Positions 24,348 to 33,834 of a stretch of 64,000 nucleotides of DNA are shown here, in pieces (position 1 is the first letter of the stretch; each line of letters opens with the position of its first letter). The stretch comes from Geodermatophilus obscurus. GTDB taxonomy: Bacteria; Actinomycetota; Actinomycetes; Mycobacteriales; Geodermatophilaceae. Under the pieces are notes generated by a model. The model was not told the DNA's origin, did not search any database, and was given only the letters and a program-made list of their open reading frames with translations. The translations under genes were made by a program, and so were the position numbers. The stretch is from assembly GCF_900115395.1 (NCBI RefSeq), contig NZ_FOWE01000005.1:310001-374000 (forward strand), written 5' to 3'.

Positions 24348-26141
24348 CTAGCGGGCGTACATGGCCTCGACCTCGGAGCCGAACTCCTTGACGACCACCG
24401 CGCGCTTGAGCTTGAGGCTCGGCGTCAGCATCCCGTTGTCCTCGGTGAAGTCGGTGGCGAGGACCCGGTACCTCTTGATCGCCTCGGCCTGCGAGACGGC
24501 CTTGTTCGCCTCGGCCACTGCGGCGTCGAGCTCGGCCCTGACGTCCGGGTCGTCGACGAGCTCCGCCAGCGGGGTGTCGGCGGGCTTGCCCTTCGACTCC
24601 AGCCACAGCGGCAGCGCCTCGACGTCGAGGGTGACGAGCGCGGCGATGTAGGGCCGCGCGTCGCCGACGACGATGCACTGGCTGACCAGGCGGTGCGCGC
24701 GCAGCCGGTCCTCGAGGACCGCGGGGGCGACGTTCTTGCCGCCGGCGGTCACCAGGATCTCCTTCTTGCGCCCGGTGATGCGCAGGAAGCCGTCGGCGTC
24801 GATCTCGCCGATGTCGCCGGTGTGGAACCAGCCCTCGGGGTCGATGGCCTCCGCGGTGGCCTGCTCGTTCTTCCAGTAGCCGCGCATGACCACGCCGCCG
24901 CGGATGAGGATCTCGCCGTCGTCGGCGATGCGGAAGCCCACGCCGGGGAGCGGCCGGCCGACGGTGCCGATGCGCAGCGCCCCGTCGTGGTTCACCGAGG
25001 CGGCCGCCGTCGTCTCGGTCAGGCCGTAGCCCTCGTAGACGGTGACGCCGATGCCCCGGAAGAAGTGCCCGAGGCGCTCGCCGAGCGGGGCGCCGCCGGA
25101 GATGGCGCCCTGGCAGCGCCCGCCGAGGGCGGCGCGCAGCTTGCCGTAGACCAGCCGGTCGAACAACGCGTGCTGGATCCGCAGGCCCAGGCCGGCGCCG
25201 CCGGTGTCCTGGGCGCGCGACCAGTCGATGGCGACCCTGGCCGCGCGGTCGAAGATGCCGCCCTTGCCGTCGGCCTCGGCCTTCGCCTTGGCGGAGTTGT
25301 AGACCTTCTCGAAGACGCGCGGCACGGCCAGGACGAACGACGGCTGGAAGCCGCCCAGGTCCTCCAGCAGGTTCTTCACGTCGGGCGTGTGGCCGGTGAC
25401 CGTGCGCGTCTTGACCGCGCCGATCTGCAGGACGCGGGCGAGCACGTGCGCCAGCGGGATGAACAGCAGCACCGAGCCGTCCTCGCCGAGGAACCGGTCG
25501 AGCAGGGTCATGCCGTTGTCGATCTCGAACAGCAGGTTGCCGTGCGTCAGCTCGCAGCCCTTGGGCCGGCCGGTGGTGCCCGAGGTGTAGATCAGCGTGG
25601 CCAGGCTGTCGGCGTCCAGCGTCGCCCGGCGGTCGGCCAGCTCGCTGTCGGGGACACCCTCGCCCGCGGCGACGAGGGTGCCGACGGCGTCGTCCTCGAT
25701 CACGTAGAGCGGTCCGAGGTCGGGGGCCTGGTCGCGCACCGAGTCGACGGCGGCGGCGTGCTCGGCGCGCTCCACGATCGCGGCGACGGCGCCGGAGTCG
25801 GCGAGGATCCAGGCCACCTGGTCGGTGCTGGAGGTCTCGTAGACCGGGACGGTGACCGCGCCCGCCGTCCAGATGGCGAAGTCGAGCAGGGGCCACTCGT
25901 AACGGGTCTTGGCCTGCAGGGCGACCCGGTCACCGGGCCGGACGCCGGCGGCGACGAGGCCCTTGGCCACGCCGGCCACCTGCTCGCCGAACTCGCGCCA
26001 GGTGACGTCCTCCCAGCGGCCGTCCCGTTGCCGGCGCAGGCCGACGTCGTCGCCGTGCTGGGTGACGTTCTCGGTCAGCATGTCGGTGAGGGCCGCATCG
26101 GGCTTCACCTCGGTCGTCGCCGGGACGCTGTACTCGCGCAC
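24348..26141 (-). CDS. long-chain fatty acid-CoA ligase (FadD15 type)
   Basis: A 597-residue AMP-forming ligase that activates long-chain fatty acids with ATP and CoA. The P-loop-like motif LIYTSGTTGRPKGCEL, the motif YEGYGLTET, the GWFHTGD aspartate and the A10-type Lys region PSLKLKRAVV are all intact. It is closest to the FadD15/long-chain ligase group (Rv2187 occupies the same position). GTG 26141 has GGAGGAAGGA upstream. It is divergent from the SRPBCC gene and convergent with pimB. Confidence 0.92.
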   Translation of the reverse strand: MREYSVPATTEVKPDAALTDMLTENVTQHGDDVGLRRQRDGRWEDVTWREFGEQVAGVAKGLVAAGVRPGDRVALQAKTRYEWPLLDFAIWTAGAVTVPVYETSSTDQVAWILADSGAVAAIVERAEHAAAVDSVRDQAPDLGPLYVIEDDAVGTLVAAGEGVPDSELADRRATLDADSLATLIYTSGTTGRPKGCELTHGNLLFEIDNGMTLLDRFLGEDGSVLLFIPLAHVLARVLQIGAVKTRTVTGHTPDVKNLLEDLGGFQPSFVLAVPRVFEKVYNSAKAKAEADGKGGIFDRAARVAIDWSRAQDTGGAGLGLRIQHALFDRLVYGKLRAALGGRCQGAISGGAPLGERLGHFFRGIGVTVYEGYGLTETTAAASVNHDGALRIGTVGRPLPGVGFRIADDGEILIRGGVVMRGYWKNEQATAEAIDPEGWFHTGDIGEIDADGFLRITGRKKEILVTAGGKNVAPAVLEDRLRAHRLVSQCIVVGDARPYIAALVTLDVEALPLWLESKGKPADTPLAELVDDPDVRAELDAAVAEANKAVSQAEAIKRYRVLATDFTEDNGMLTPSLKLKRAVVVKEFGSEVEAMYAR

Positions 26142-26294
26142 GCTCGGTCCTTCCTCCCCGCTCGGCCGGGGCGCCGGTGCCCGCGGTCCCGCGGCGGGAC
26201 ACGTCCCGGCGAATCTACCGGCTGGGGCTACCCAGCAGTAGCCGTCCCCGGGCGGTCGCCCAGCAGGGGGAACGGCAACGGCTAGCCTTCCCCC

Positions 26295-26726
26295 ATGGCC
26301 GAGCAGTCCACCCAGTCGATCGTCGTCTCCGCTCCGGCGGCCGACGTCATGGGGGTGATCGCCGACTTCGCGGCCTATCCGCAGTGGGTGAAGGCGGCCC
26401 GCACCGTCGAGGTGCTGGAGGCCGGCCCCGACGGCCGGGCCCGCCGTGTGCGCTTCGTCATCGACGCCACCGTCCTCACCGACGAGTACGTCCTCGACTA
26501 CACGTGGGACGACGACCGGCGGGTGTCCTGGACGCTGGTGCAGAGCAAGATCATGAAGCGGCAGGAGGGGTCCTACACCCTGTCCGGCACCGACGGCGGC
26601 ACCGAGGTCACCTACCGGCTCACCGTCGACATGGCGGTGCCGATGATCGGGATGCTCAAGCGCCGGGCGGAGAAGGTCATCCTCGACACCGCGCTCAAGG
26701 AGCTCAAGAAGCGCGTCGAGGGCTGA
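26295..26726 (+). CDS. SRPBCC (START-like, polyketide cyclase/dehydrase) protein
   Basis: A 143-residue small-ligand-binding fold protein. It begins with QSIVVSAPAADVMGVIADFAAYPQWVKAA, split here by the usual beta strand and helix; a ligand cavity is expected but no catalytic residue can be named. It corresponds to Rv2185c. ATG 26295 follows TAGCCT (26283-26288) by 6 nt, a leaderless start. The ArsA-like gene begins 4 nt after its stop, so they form an operon that continues to the ROK kinase. Confidence 0.88.
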   Translation: MAEQSTQSIVVSAPAADVMGVIADFAAYPQWVKAARTVEVLEAGPDGRARRVRFVIDATVLTDEYVLDYTWDDDRRVSWTLVQSKIMKRQEGSYTLSGTDGGTEVTYRLTVDMAVPMIGMLKRRAEKVILDTALKELKKRVEG

Positions 26727-26730
26727 GCCC

Positions 26731-27999
26731 GTGCACACCCTCCTGTTCACCGGTCCCGGTGGGGCCGGGACGACGACGGTCGCCGCGGCCGCCGCGGTCC
26801 GCGCGGCGCGGTCCGGGCGGCGCGTGCAGCTGGTGACCGGCGGGCCGCCCCCGGCCGGGGTGGCCGGCGAGGACGGCCTCGTGCTCGTGCGGCCCGACCC
26901 CCGTGCCGAGCTGGAGCGGGCGTGGGCCCATTGGGGCGCTCAGCTGTCCGCCGCCGTCCCCGACCTCGCGCTGCCCCCCGCCACCTCGCTGGTGCCGCTG
27001 CCCGGCGCCGCGGAGCTCGCGCTGCTCGCGGCGCTGGGCCGGGCCGCACGGGAACCGGCCGACCTCGTCGTCCTCGACGCCGGGCCCCTCGCGGCGGCGA
27101 CCGCACTCGTCGGGCTGCCCGGTGCGCTGCGCTGGTGGCTGGAGCAGGTGCTGCCCACGCGGCTGCGGATGCTGGGCGCCGTCCGCACCGCCGCCGTCCG
27201 CGCCGGGACCGTGCGCCGGGGCGCCGTCGACGTGGCCCTGGCCGCCGTCCCGGCGCTGGAGGAGCTGCTCGGCCGCCTCCAGCTCACCGATCCCGCCGTC
27301 ACCGCCGTCCGCCTGGTCGCCGTGCCCCGGGCCGGGGTCGCCGGCACCCTCCGTGCCGCCACCACCGCGCTGGCCGTCCACGGGCAACGGCCGGTGGGCG
27401 TCGTCGCTCGCGTCCTGCCGCCCGGCGCGGGCAGCGGCGACTGGTGGGCCGCCCGCGCGGCCGAGCAGGAGGCGGCGCTGGGGGAGCTCAGCGAGGTGGC
27501 CGCGGTGACGACCGCCGTCGAGTCCGCCACGACCCCCGCCGGTGCCGACGCGCTGGCCGCGCTGCTACCGGACCTGCCCGGCCCGGGCGCGGAGCCGGCG
27601 GCGGCGCCCGCGCCGGAGCGGGTCGACGGCGGCTGGCGGCTCGTCCTGCCGCTGCCGTTCGCCGAGCGGGAGGACGTCACGCTGACCCGCTGGGAGGACG
27701 ACCTGGTGCTGACCGCGGCCGGTGCGCGCCGGTCGCTGCGCCTGGACCCCCTGCTGCGCCGGTGCCTGGTGACCTCGGGCAACCTCGTCGACCCCGGCAC
27801 CACCGGCGCGCGCCTGGAGGTCGGCTTCGCGCCGGACGCCCGGCTCTGGCCGGCGGACCTGCTGGCGGCCGCCGCGGGCGACGGCTCGACGGACGGCTCG
27901 ACGGACGGCTCGACGGACGGCTCGACGGACGGTCCGGGGGACCCCGGCGGGGACACCGCCGGGCACGGCGGAGGGAACAGGAGGACGCACGGTGGCTGA
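26731..27999 (+). CDS. ArsA-like protein with degenerate P-loop and HSP20-like C-terminus
   Basis: A 422-residue homologue of ArsA/GET3-type ATPases (Rv2184c position). The N-terminus LLFTGPGGAGTTTVAAAAA aligns with the deviant Walker A GKGGVGKT, but both lysines are lost (P at one, T at the other), so ATP hydrolysis is doubtful. A Rossmann-like region (ADLVVLDAGPLAAATAL) follows, and the C-terminal domain (about residues 292-385) is the ArsA HSP20-like fold with GGWRLVLPLPFAEREDVTL. The tail is a GSTD tandem repeat. The next gene overlaps its end by 8 nt. Role unknown; perhaps a membrane-protein chaperone partner. Confidence 0.85.
   Translation: MHTLLFTGPGGAGTTTVAAAAAVRAARSGRRVQLVTGGPPPAGVAGEDGLVLVRPDPRAELERAWAHWGAQLSAAVPDLALPPATSLVPLPGAAELALLAALGRAAREPADLVVLDAGPLAAATALVGLPGALRWWLEQVLPTRLRMLGAVRTAAVRAGTVRRGAVDVALAAVPALEELLGRLQLTDPAVTAVRLVAVPRAGVAGTLRAATTALAVHGQRPVGVVARVLPPGAGSGDWWAARAAEQEAALGELSEVAAVTTAVESATTPAGADALAALLPDLPGPGAEPAAAPAPERVDGGWRLVLPLPFAEREDVTLTRWEDDLVLTAAGARRSLRLDPLLRRCLVTSGNLVDPGTTGARLEVGFAPDARLWPADLLAAAAGDGSTDGSTDGSTDGSTDGPGDPGGDTAGHGGGNRRTHGG
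27882..27931. repeat. 12-bp tandem repeat at the ArsA-like gene 3' end
   Basis: Four perfect copies of CGGCTCGACGGA encode the repeated tetrapeptide GSTD. The copies are identical in DNA. Confidence 0.9.
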
Positions 28000-28384
28000 G
28001 GGGACCGACTGGGTCGAGCAGGCCCGCCGGCTGGTCGCGGGCCTGGGGGAGACCGGTCTCGGACAGGCGGTGCTCGGGCAGGCGGTGTTCACGCAGGCGG
28101 GGACCGACGCGCACGGCGGGGGCCCCGCCGGGGACCACGTGCCCGGCGGGGACTGCCGGTGGTGCCCGGTGTGCCAGCTCGCGGCGGTCGCGCGCCGTCC
28201 CGAGGTCAGCGAGGCCCTCGCCGACGCCCTCACCAGCGCCGCCACCGCGCTGCGGGCCTTCGCCGCCGCCGCCGCCGACGCCGCGGGACCGGACCCGGCG
28301 GCCCCCGCGGCCACGGAGGACGAGACGGCCGCGAGCCCGCCCGCCCCGCCGCCCGCGCCGGTCCAGCACATCGAGATCGCCTGA
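27992..28384 (+). CDS. small Cys-motif protein between ArsA-like and ROK genes
   Basis: A 130-residue protein of unknown function. An amphipathic N-terminus (TDWVEQARRLVAGL) is followed by CRWCPVC (Cys55, 58, 61), a likely metal site, then a helix LADALTSAATALRAF and an acidic Ala/Pro tail ending QHIEIA. Similar CxWCPxC proteins precede glucokinase in other actinobacteria (recollection). GTG 27992 has GGAGG 9 nt upstream and overlaps the ArsA-like gene by 8 nt; the ROK gene starts on the base after its stop. Confidence 0.78.
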   Translation: MAEGTDWVEQARRLVAGLGETGLGQAVLGQAVFTQAGTDAHGGGPAGDHVPGGDCRWCPVCQLAAVARRPEVSEALADALTSAATALRAFAAAAADAAGPDPAAPAATEDETAASPPAPPPAPVQHIEIA

Positions 28385-29365
28385 GTGGCTCCGGGGGACG
28401 GCACGGCGGGGCTGCCGGCCCTGGGTGTCGACGTCGGCGGCACCAAGGTCGCCGGCGGGGTCGTCGCGGCCGACGGCACGGTGCTGGCGACGGCGCGCCG
28501 CTCGACGCCGACCGCCTCGGTCGCCGAGACCGAGACCGCGATCGCCGGGGTGGTCGAGGAGCTCGCCGTGTGGCACGGGGGAGACCTCGCCGCGGTGGGC
28601 GTCGGTGCGGCAGGCTGGTTCGACCGCACCGGTGACGTCGTGCTGTTCAGCCCCCACCTGGCCTGGCGGCACACCTCGCTGCGGCGCGACCTCGCCGCGC
28701 GGCTGCACCGGCCGGTGTGGGTGGGCAACGACGCCGACGCCGCGGCCTGGGCCGAGTACCGCTTCGGCGCCGCGCGGGGCAGCGACCTGGCCCTGTGCGT
28801 CACCCTCGGCACCGGCATCGGCGGCGGGATCGTCGCCGAGGGGCGGCTGCAGCGCGGCGCGCACGGCGTCGCGGGGGAGTGGGGCCACATGCGGGTCGTC
28901 CCCGACGGACGGCTGTGCCCGTGCGGCAACCGCGGCTGCTGGGAGCAGTACGCCAGTGGCAGCGCGCTGGCCACGACCGCCCGCGAGGTGGCCACCCGCT
29001 CGCCGGCCGCCGCGGCGCGGCTGCTGGACCGGGTCGACGGCGACCCGTCCCGGCTGACCGGCGAGGACGTCGCGCGCGCCGCGGCCGACGGCGACCCGGT
29101 GGCGCAGTCGCTGGTCACCGACGTCGGCGAGTGGCTGGGCCAGGGCATCGCCGACCTGGCCGCGGTCCTCGACCCCGACGTCGTCGTGATCGGCGGCGGG
29201 GTCAGCGTGCTGGGCGAGATGGTGCTGCGGCCGGCGCGGGAGCGGCTGGAGCGGGTGCTGCCCGGCCGCGGGTTCCGGCCCGGGCCGCGGGTGGTCGCCG
29301 CCGAGCTCGGCGCGCAGGCCGGCCTGGTCGGCGCCGCGGACCTGGCGAGGACCGCCCCGGCCTGA
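28385..29365 (+). CDS. ROK family glucokinase
   Basis: A 326-residue sugar kinase. The phosphate-binding GVDVGGTKVAGG, the catalytic Asp in VGNDADAAAWAE, GTGIGGGIV, and the zinc/ROK signature CPCGNRGCWEQYASG are present. It most likely phosphorylates glucose with ATP; ROK members can use other hexoses. GTG 28385 directly abuts the stop of the preceding gene. It ends 9 bp from the convergent 231-aa membrane-protein gene. An origin within the SRPBCC-ArsA operon is likely. Confidence 0.9.
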   Translation: MAPGDGTAGLPALGVDVGGTKVAGGVVAADGTVLATARRSTPTASVAETETAIAGVVEELAVWHGGDLAAVGVGAAGWFDRTGDVVLFSPHLAWRHTSLRRDLAARLHRPVWVGNDADAAAWAEYRFGAARGSDLALCVTLGTGIGGGIVAEGRLQRGAHGVAGEWGHMRVVPDGRLCPCGNRGCWEQYASGSALATTAREVATRSPAAAARLLDRVDGDPSRLTGEDVARAAADGDPVAQSLVTDVGEWLGQGIADLAAVLDPDVVVIGGGVSVLGEMVLRPARERLERVLPGRGFRPGPRVVAAELGAQAGLVGAADLARTAPA

Positions 29366-29374
29366 GGGCCACGA

Positions 29375-30070
29375 CTAGACGACGGCGCCGTCGTCGCCGT
29401 CGTCGGTGGAGCGGTCGCGCATCCGGGACAGGAACAGCGCGGCACTGCCCACCAGCGCCGCCACGCCCAGCACCAGGCCGGTGTCGGTGGTCAGGCCCAG
29501 GAAGCCCGGCGCGCCGACCAGCGCGACGCCGGCCGCGGCCAGCAGCACGGCGTACAACGTCGACGGCGACGGCAGTGGGACCGGCGGCGCCGGCGGCGGC
29601 TCGTAGTGCTCCTCGGGGAGGAGGTCCTCCTCGTCGTCCTCCTCGACCGGTGCGGTGACCGGCGCCGGCGCGGCGTCCTCGACGACGGTGCGGCCGTGCT
29701 CGGCCTCGTAGGCGGCCACGATCCGCGCCCACTCCGCGTCCTCGTCGAGGTCGGCCCGGGTGGCGCGGCGCTCGGCCGGCGGGCCCCCGGCGGGTGCGTG
29801 CTCGTCGGCGTGCCGGTCGACCAGCGAGCGGCCCTCCGGCAGCCGGGCGCGGTCGACGAAGAGCCGGTCGGCGGGCGGGCTGGGGAGGAAGACGGTGCGG
29901 GTGTAGGGGCCGACGTCGGCGGCCGGTTCCAGGTAGGCGGCGATGCCGGCCTCGCGCAGGACGTCGAGCAGGTGCTCGCCGACCCGCGGGTCGACGTCGC
30001 GCACGGGTGCCCACAGGGGCGCGTCCAGGCCGTTGTCGCGGCGGCCGCGCCCGCGTCGCGGCCCGGTCAC
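29375..30070 (-). CDS. C-terminally anchored membrane protein (DUF308-like), unknown role
   Basis: A 231-residue protein. The soluble N-terminal part includes a compact domain (about 10-75: VGEHLLDVLREAGIAAYLEP, then TRTVFLPSPP) and an acidic linker rich in Glu/Pro (about 115-160). Two transmembrane helices follow at about residues 168-188 and 192-212. Homologues annotated DUF308 or hypothetical stand at this position in other actinobacteria (recollection). GTG 30070 diverges from the acyltransferase gene. Confidence 0.78.
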   Translation of the reverse strand: MTGPRRGRGRRDNGLDAPLWAPVRDVDPRVGEHLLDVLREAGIAAYLEPAADVGPYTRTVFLPSPPADRLFVDRARLPEGRSLVDRHADEHAPAGGPPAERRATRADLDEDAEWARIVAAYEAEHGRTVVEDAAPAPVTAPVEEDDEEDLLPEEHYEPPPAPPVPLPSPSTLYAVLLAAAGVALVGAPGFLGLTTDTGLVLGVAALVGSAALFLSRMRDRSTDDGDDGAVV

Positions 30071-30239
30071 GGCGCCGGGGTGGGCTGTGCGGCCACGAGG
30101 TCCTCCTGGGCGGACGGCGGGGTGGACGGCGGGTGGACGCCGGGCGACGAGCGGGGGATGGGCCGGCCGACGCGCGGGGAGCGGGGCCGATTGTCCCTCG
30201 GGGCCCCGGCTCCCTAGTCTGGCAGTTCCACAGGGAGGC

Positions 30240-31001
30240 GTGTTGTTCTACTGGTTCCTCAAGTACGTGGCGATCGGCCCGCTCGCGAAGCTGGTGTTCC
30301 GGCCTCGCGCGGAGGGCCGGGAGCACGTGCCCGCCGACGGCGCGGCGATCCTCGCGAGCAACCACCTCGCGGCCTCCGACTGGATCTTCATGCCGATGTG
30401 CCTGCGCCGCCGGGTGACCTTCCTGGCCAAGGCGGAGTACTTCACCGGCACGGGGCTGAAGGGCCGGCTCCGGCGGGCGTTCTTCACCGGTGCGGGGCAG
30501 GTGCCCATCGACCGCTCCAGCGCCACCGCCGCCGAGGGGGCCATCCGCACCGGCATCCAGATGCTCGAGCAGGGCCGGATGCTGGGCATCTACCCCGAGG
30601 GCACGCGCTCGCCCGACGGGCGCCTCTACCGCGGCAAGACCGGCGTGGCGCGGATGGCGCTGGAGACCGGCGTCCCGGTGATCCCGCTGGCGGTGACCTA
30701 CACGCCGCGGCGCATCCCGTTCGGCAGGAAGCTGGTCAAGGTGCACGTGCGCTTCGGTGAGCCGCTGGACTTCTCCCGCTACGAGGGGCTGGCCGGCGAC
30801 CGCTTCGTCGAGCGGTCGATCACCGACGAGATCATGTACGAGATCATGACGCTGTCGGGCCAGGAGTACGTCGACGTCTACGGCGCCACGGTGAAGAAGC
30901 GGATGGACGCCACCGGCGCCAGCGCCTCCGACGTCGTCAGCCGGCTCGAGCCGCCGGTCGACGAGGCCGGTGACCGGGCGCCGGACACGCTCGCCGGCTA
31001 G
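30240..31001 (+). CDS. 1-acyl-sn-glycerol-3-phosphate acyltransferase (PlsC family)
   Basis: A 253-residue acyltransferase that makes phosphatidic acid from lysophosphatidate. The HX4D catalytic motif is NHLAASD (about residues 40-46), and the glycerophosphate-binding YPEGTRSPDG and VIPLAVTYTPRR are present. It is the counterpart of Rv2182c. GTG 30240 is used; the TAGTCT box at 30214-30219 predicts a leader of about 14 nt with an AGGGAGG close to the start. It is followed at 33 nt by the exoribonuclease gene, which has its own -10 box. Confidence 0.9.
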   Translation: MLFYWFLKYVAIGPLAKLVFRPRAEGREHVPADGAAILASNHLAASDWIFMPMCLRRRVTFLAKAEYFTGTGLKGRLRRAFFTGAGQVPIDRSSATAAEGAIRTGIQMLEQGRMLGIYPEGTRSPDGRLYRGKTGVARMALETGVPVIPLAVTYTPRRIPFGRKLVKVHVRFGEPLDFSRYEGLAGDRFVERSITDEIMYEIMTLSGQEYVDVYGATVKKRMDATGASASDVVSRLEPPVDEAGDRAPDTLAG

Positions 31002-31033
31002 GGAGCCGACCGGGCCCACCTACGGTGGACGCC

Positions 31034-31522
31034 GTGCGGCGGTTCTTCTACGACACCGAGTTCATCGAGGACGGGACGACGATCGACCTCGTCTCGATCG
31101 GCGTCGTCGACGAGACCGGGCGCGAGTTCTACGCCGTCAGCACGGAGTTCGACGAGCGCCGGGCGATCCCGTGGGTGCGTCGCAACGTGCTCGACCAGCT
31201 GCCGCCGCCGGCCGACCGGGCCTGGCGCAGCCGGCAGCGCATCCGCGACGACCTGCTGGCCTTCCTCACCGGCCCCGGTGAGGAGGTCGAGCTGTGGGCG
31301 TGGTTCGCCGCCTACGACCACGTGGCCCTCGCCCAGCTGTGGGGCCCGATGACCGCGCTGCCGCGCGCGGTGCCGCGCTTCACCCGGGAGCTGCGGCAGC
31401 GGTGGGACGACGTCGGCCGGCCCGAGCTGCCGCCCAAGCCCGCGGGCACCCACGACGCGCTCGTCGACGCCCGCTACAACCTCGCCCGCTGGCGGGCGAT
31501 GGAGGCCGCCCGGGACCGCTGA
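31034..31522 (+). CDS. DEDDh 3'-5' exoribonuclease (Rv2179c type)
   Basis: A 162-residue nuclease. The acidic residues of the DEDDh family are visible: YDTEFIEDG (Asp, Glu), WAWFAAYDHVALAQL (Asp) and GTHDALVDARYN (His, Asp). M. tuberculosis Rv2179c, the founding member, is a Mg-dependent 3' exoribonuclease acting on single-stranded 3' overhangs. GTG 31034 gives VRRFFYDTEF and follows TACGGT (31021-31026) by 7 nt; the GTG at 31025 overlaps that -10 box. Confidence 0.9.
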   Translation: MRRFFYDTEFIEDGTTIDLVSIGVVDETGREFYAVSTEFDERRAIPWVRRNVLDQLPPPADRAWRSRQRIRDDLLAFLTGPGEEVELWAWFAAYDHVALAQLWGPMTALPRAVPRFTRELRQRWDDVGRPELPPKPAGTHDALVDARYNLARWRAMEAARDR

Positions 31523-31548
31523 GCAGCCGGTCCCGGGCTACCTCCGGG

Positions 31549-31572
31549 CGTGCACCTGCGCGGAGGTGCACG
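31549..31572. terminator. hairpin between exoribonuclease and chemoreceptor genes
   Basis: Perfect 9-bp stem (CGTGCACCT with its complement) and 6-nt loop between two convergent genes. Confidence 0.7.
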
Positions 31573-31573
31573 G

Positions 31574-33703
31574 CTAGACGGTGAAGACGCCGAGCAGCCG
31601 GGTCAGCTCGCGGGACAGCCCGTCGAGCTCCAGGGCGGCGGTGCGCGCCCGGTCGACGTCGGAGGCGCTGTCGCGGGCGTCGGCGCTCACCGTCGTCAGG
31701 GTGGTCGACACCGAGCCGGCGCCCTCGGCGGCCGCGGCCACGCTGCGGGTCAGCTCGCGGGTGGTCGCCGACTGCTGGTCGACCGCGCTGGCGATGGTGA
31801 GCTGGTGGTCGTTCATCGCGTGCACGACCTCGGCGATGCGGCTGATCGAGCCGACGGCGGCCTCGGTGTCGGCCTGGATCGCCCCCACCCGCCGGGTGAT
31901 GTCGTCGCTGGCCCGGGCGGCCTCCTGGGCGAGCTCCTTGACCTCGTTGGCGACGACGGCGAAGCCCTTGCCCGCCTCGCCGGCGCGCGCGGCCTCGATG
32001 GTCGCGTTCAGCGCCAGCAGGTTGGTCTGCTCGGCGACGGCGGCGATGACCCGTACGACGTCGCCGATCTCGGCGGAGCTGGTGCCCAGCGCGGAGATCG
32101 CCCCCTCGGTCCGCCGCGCCAGGTCGGCGGCCTGACGGCCCACCTGCGCGGCCTCGGCGGCGCTGCGGGCGATGTCGGAGATCGACAGGCCCATCTCCTC
32201 GGCGCCGGCGGCCGCGGCGGACACGCTGGCGCTGATGTCGCTGGCCACGGTGTGGGCGGCCCGGGCCTGCTCGGCGCTGCGGGCGGCCCGGCCGGCCAGC
32301 CCGTCGGCGGCTGCGGCCACGCCGGAGGCGGAGACGGCGACCCGGGAGGCGCAGCCGCCGATGTCGCGCACCGTGCCGGCGACCTTCTCGACGAACCGGT
32401 TGAACGCCGCCGACAGCCGGCCGACCTCGTCGTCGCCGGTGACCTGCATCCGCTGGGTGAGGTCGCCCTCGCCGTCGGCGATCTCGGCCATGCGGGCACC
32501 GAGCTGCTCCAGCGGGGCCGTCAGCCGCCGGCCGACGACCCAGGCCACCCCACCGCCGGCGGCGGCGACCAGCAGGACGGCGACGACGATCGCCGTGAGC
32601 ATCGCCATGCGTCCCTCGGCGAGCTGCTCGACCGGGCCGGCGAAGTCGGCGTCTCGGGCGACGACGGTGATCACCCAGTCCCAGGGGGCGTAGTACATGA
32701 CCTGCGCGGTCGTCGGGCCCGCGTCGGGGTCGACGTAGCGGACGGTGGCCTGCTCGCCGGGCTCCAGCTCGACCGCGGCGTCGACGATCCGCTGCACGTA
32801 CGGCACGCCGTCCGCGTCGGTGGCGTCGATCAGCGCCTCGCCGTCGCGCGCGCCGCCCGGGCTCACCAGGACCGTGCCGCGCTGGTCACGGGTACCGCCG
32901 AGCACCTCGACGAAGCCGTGCTCACCCACCGCGGTCTGCTCGAGGCTCTCGCGCAGCGCCGGCTGGCTCTGCTGCTTCACGCCGACGTAGAGGATGCCCA
33001 CCACCTGGCCGGACGCGTCGAGGATGGGGTCGTAGGCCGAGACGTACCAGGAGTCGACGACGAAGGCGTTGCCGCGGTAGGTCTGCCCGGCGAGCACCTG
33101 GGCGAGCACCGGGTTCGGCCGGCCGTCGGGGTTGGTGGCCGGGATGTAGGTGCCGATGGCGCGGGTGCCGGCCGCGCTCTCCACGTTGGTCGCCACCCGC
33201 AGCATGTCGCCGGCCGGGCCGGTGCGCTGGAAGACGGTCACGGTGGCCCCGACCATCGACTTGATCTGGTCGACCACCGGGGTGGGCACCGACAGGTCGG
33301 CGTTCTGCCCGAACCAGGTCCCCCCGACGAGCGCCCGGGGCAGCTCCAGCGGCGTCACCTCGCCGGAGAACTGGTTCTTCGCCTCCCACCGGACCAGCCC
33401 CTCGCGCGGGCCGGCGGTGCCGAAGCCCCCCGACTGGGCCAGGACGAAGCGCGCGGTCGCGAGGTCGGCGTCCACCTTCGCCGAGATCGAGGCCCCCTGG
33501 GTGGCGATCACGTCGTGCACGCCGTCGGCGGTGCGGGCGATGTCGGCGTCGACCAGGGCCTCGACGTCGTCGCGGGCCGCATCGGCGAAGCGGGCGCTCT
33601 GCCAGGCGCTCACCCCCGCCATCGCCCCGCCCGTCACGGCGACGCTGGCGACGGCCAGCGCGACCACCTTCGTCCGGATGCCCCACTGCCCGAGCCTGCG
33701 CAC
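31574..33703 (-). CDS. methyl-accepting chemotaxis protein with Cache sensor
   Basis: A 709-residue transmembrane receptor. TM1 lies at about residues 12-33, an extracellular Cache_3-Cache_2 type sensor (about 35-360) contains [12 protein letters not shown] and [13 protein letters not shown]2 is at about 365-390, a HAMP domain follows (about 390-445), and the signalling coiled coil runs to the end. The kinase-contact hairpin tip [19 protein letters not shown] (about residues 570-590) is canonical, so it should couple to CheA/CheW. No such partners lie in the window. GTG 33703 has GGAGGGGG upstream. It is an insertion relative to the mycobacterial gene order. The ligand is unknown. Confidence 0.93.
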   Translation of the reverse strand: MRRLGQWGIRTKVVALAVASVAVTGGAMAGVSAWQSARFADAARDDVEALVDADIARTADGVHDVIATQGASISAKVDADLATARFVLAQSGGFGTAGPREGLVRWEAKNQFSGEVTPLELPRALVGGTWFGQNADLSVPTPVVDQIKSMVGATVTVFQRTGPAGDMLRVATNVESAAGTRAIGTYIPATNPDGRPNPVLAQVLAGQTYRGNAFVVDSWYVSAYDPILDASGQVVGILYVGVKQQSQPALRESLEQTAVGEHGFVEVLGGTRDQRGTVLVSPGGARDGEALIDATDADGVPYVQRIVDAAVELEPGEQATVRYVDPDAGPTTAQVMYYAPWDWVITVVARDADFAGPVEQLAEGRMAMLTAIVVAVLLVAAAGGGVAWVVGRRLTAPLEQLGARMAEIADGEGDLTQRMQVTGDDEVGRLSAAFNRFVEKVAGTVRDIGGCASRVAVSASGVAAAADGLAGRAARSAEQARAAHTVASDISASVSAAAAGAEEMGLSISDIARSAAEAAQVGRQAADLARRTEGAISALGTSSAEIGDVVRVIAAVAEQTNLLALNATIEAARAGEAGKGFAVVANEVKELAQEAARASDDITRRVGAIQADTEAAVGSISRIAEVVHAMNDHQLTIASAVDQQSATTRELTRSVAAAAEGAGSVSTTLTTVSADARDSASDVDRARTAALELDGLSRELTRLLGVFTV

Positions 33704-33834
33704 GTCGCCCCCTCCGGCCGGGATGTCCCCCCGGCGTCGAGCCGCAGGGTCGGCAGGGAGGGAGCGCACCTGTACCGCAACGCCGGCAGGTGGGGCTCCT
33801 GGGACGGGTGGGACGCCGCGCGACCGCCCCGGGA

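Noticed and set aside
33704..33834. A riboswitch (for example c-di-GMP) upstream of the chemoreceptor
   Set aside because: The leader is GC rich with some pairing, but none of the conserved cores of known riboswitch classes can be found.
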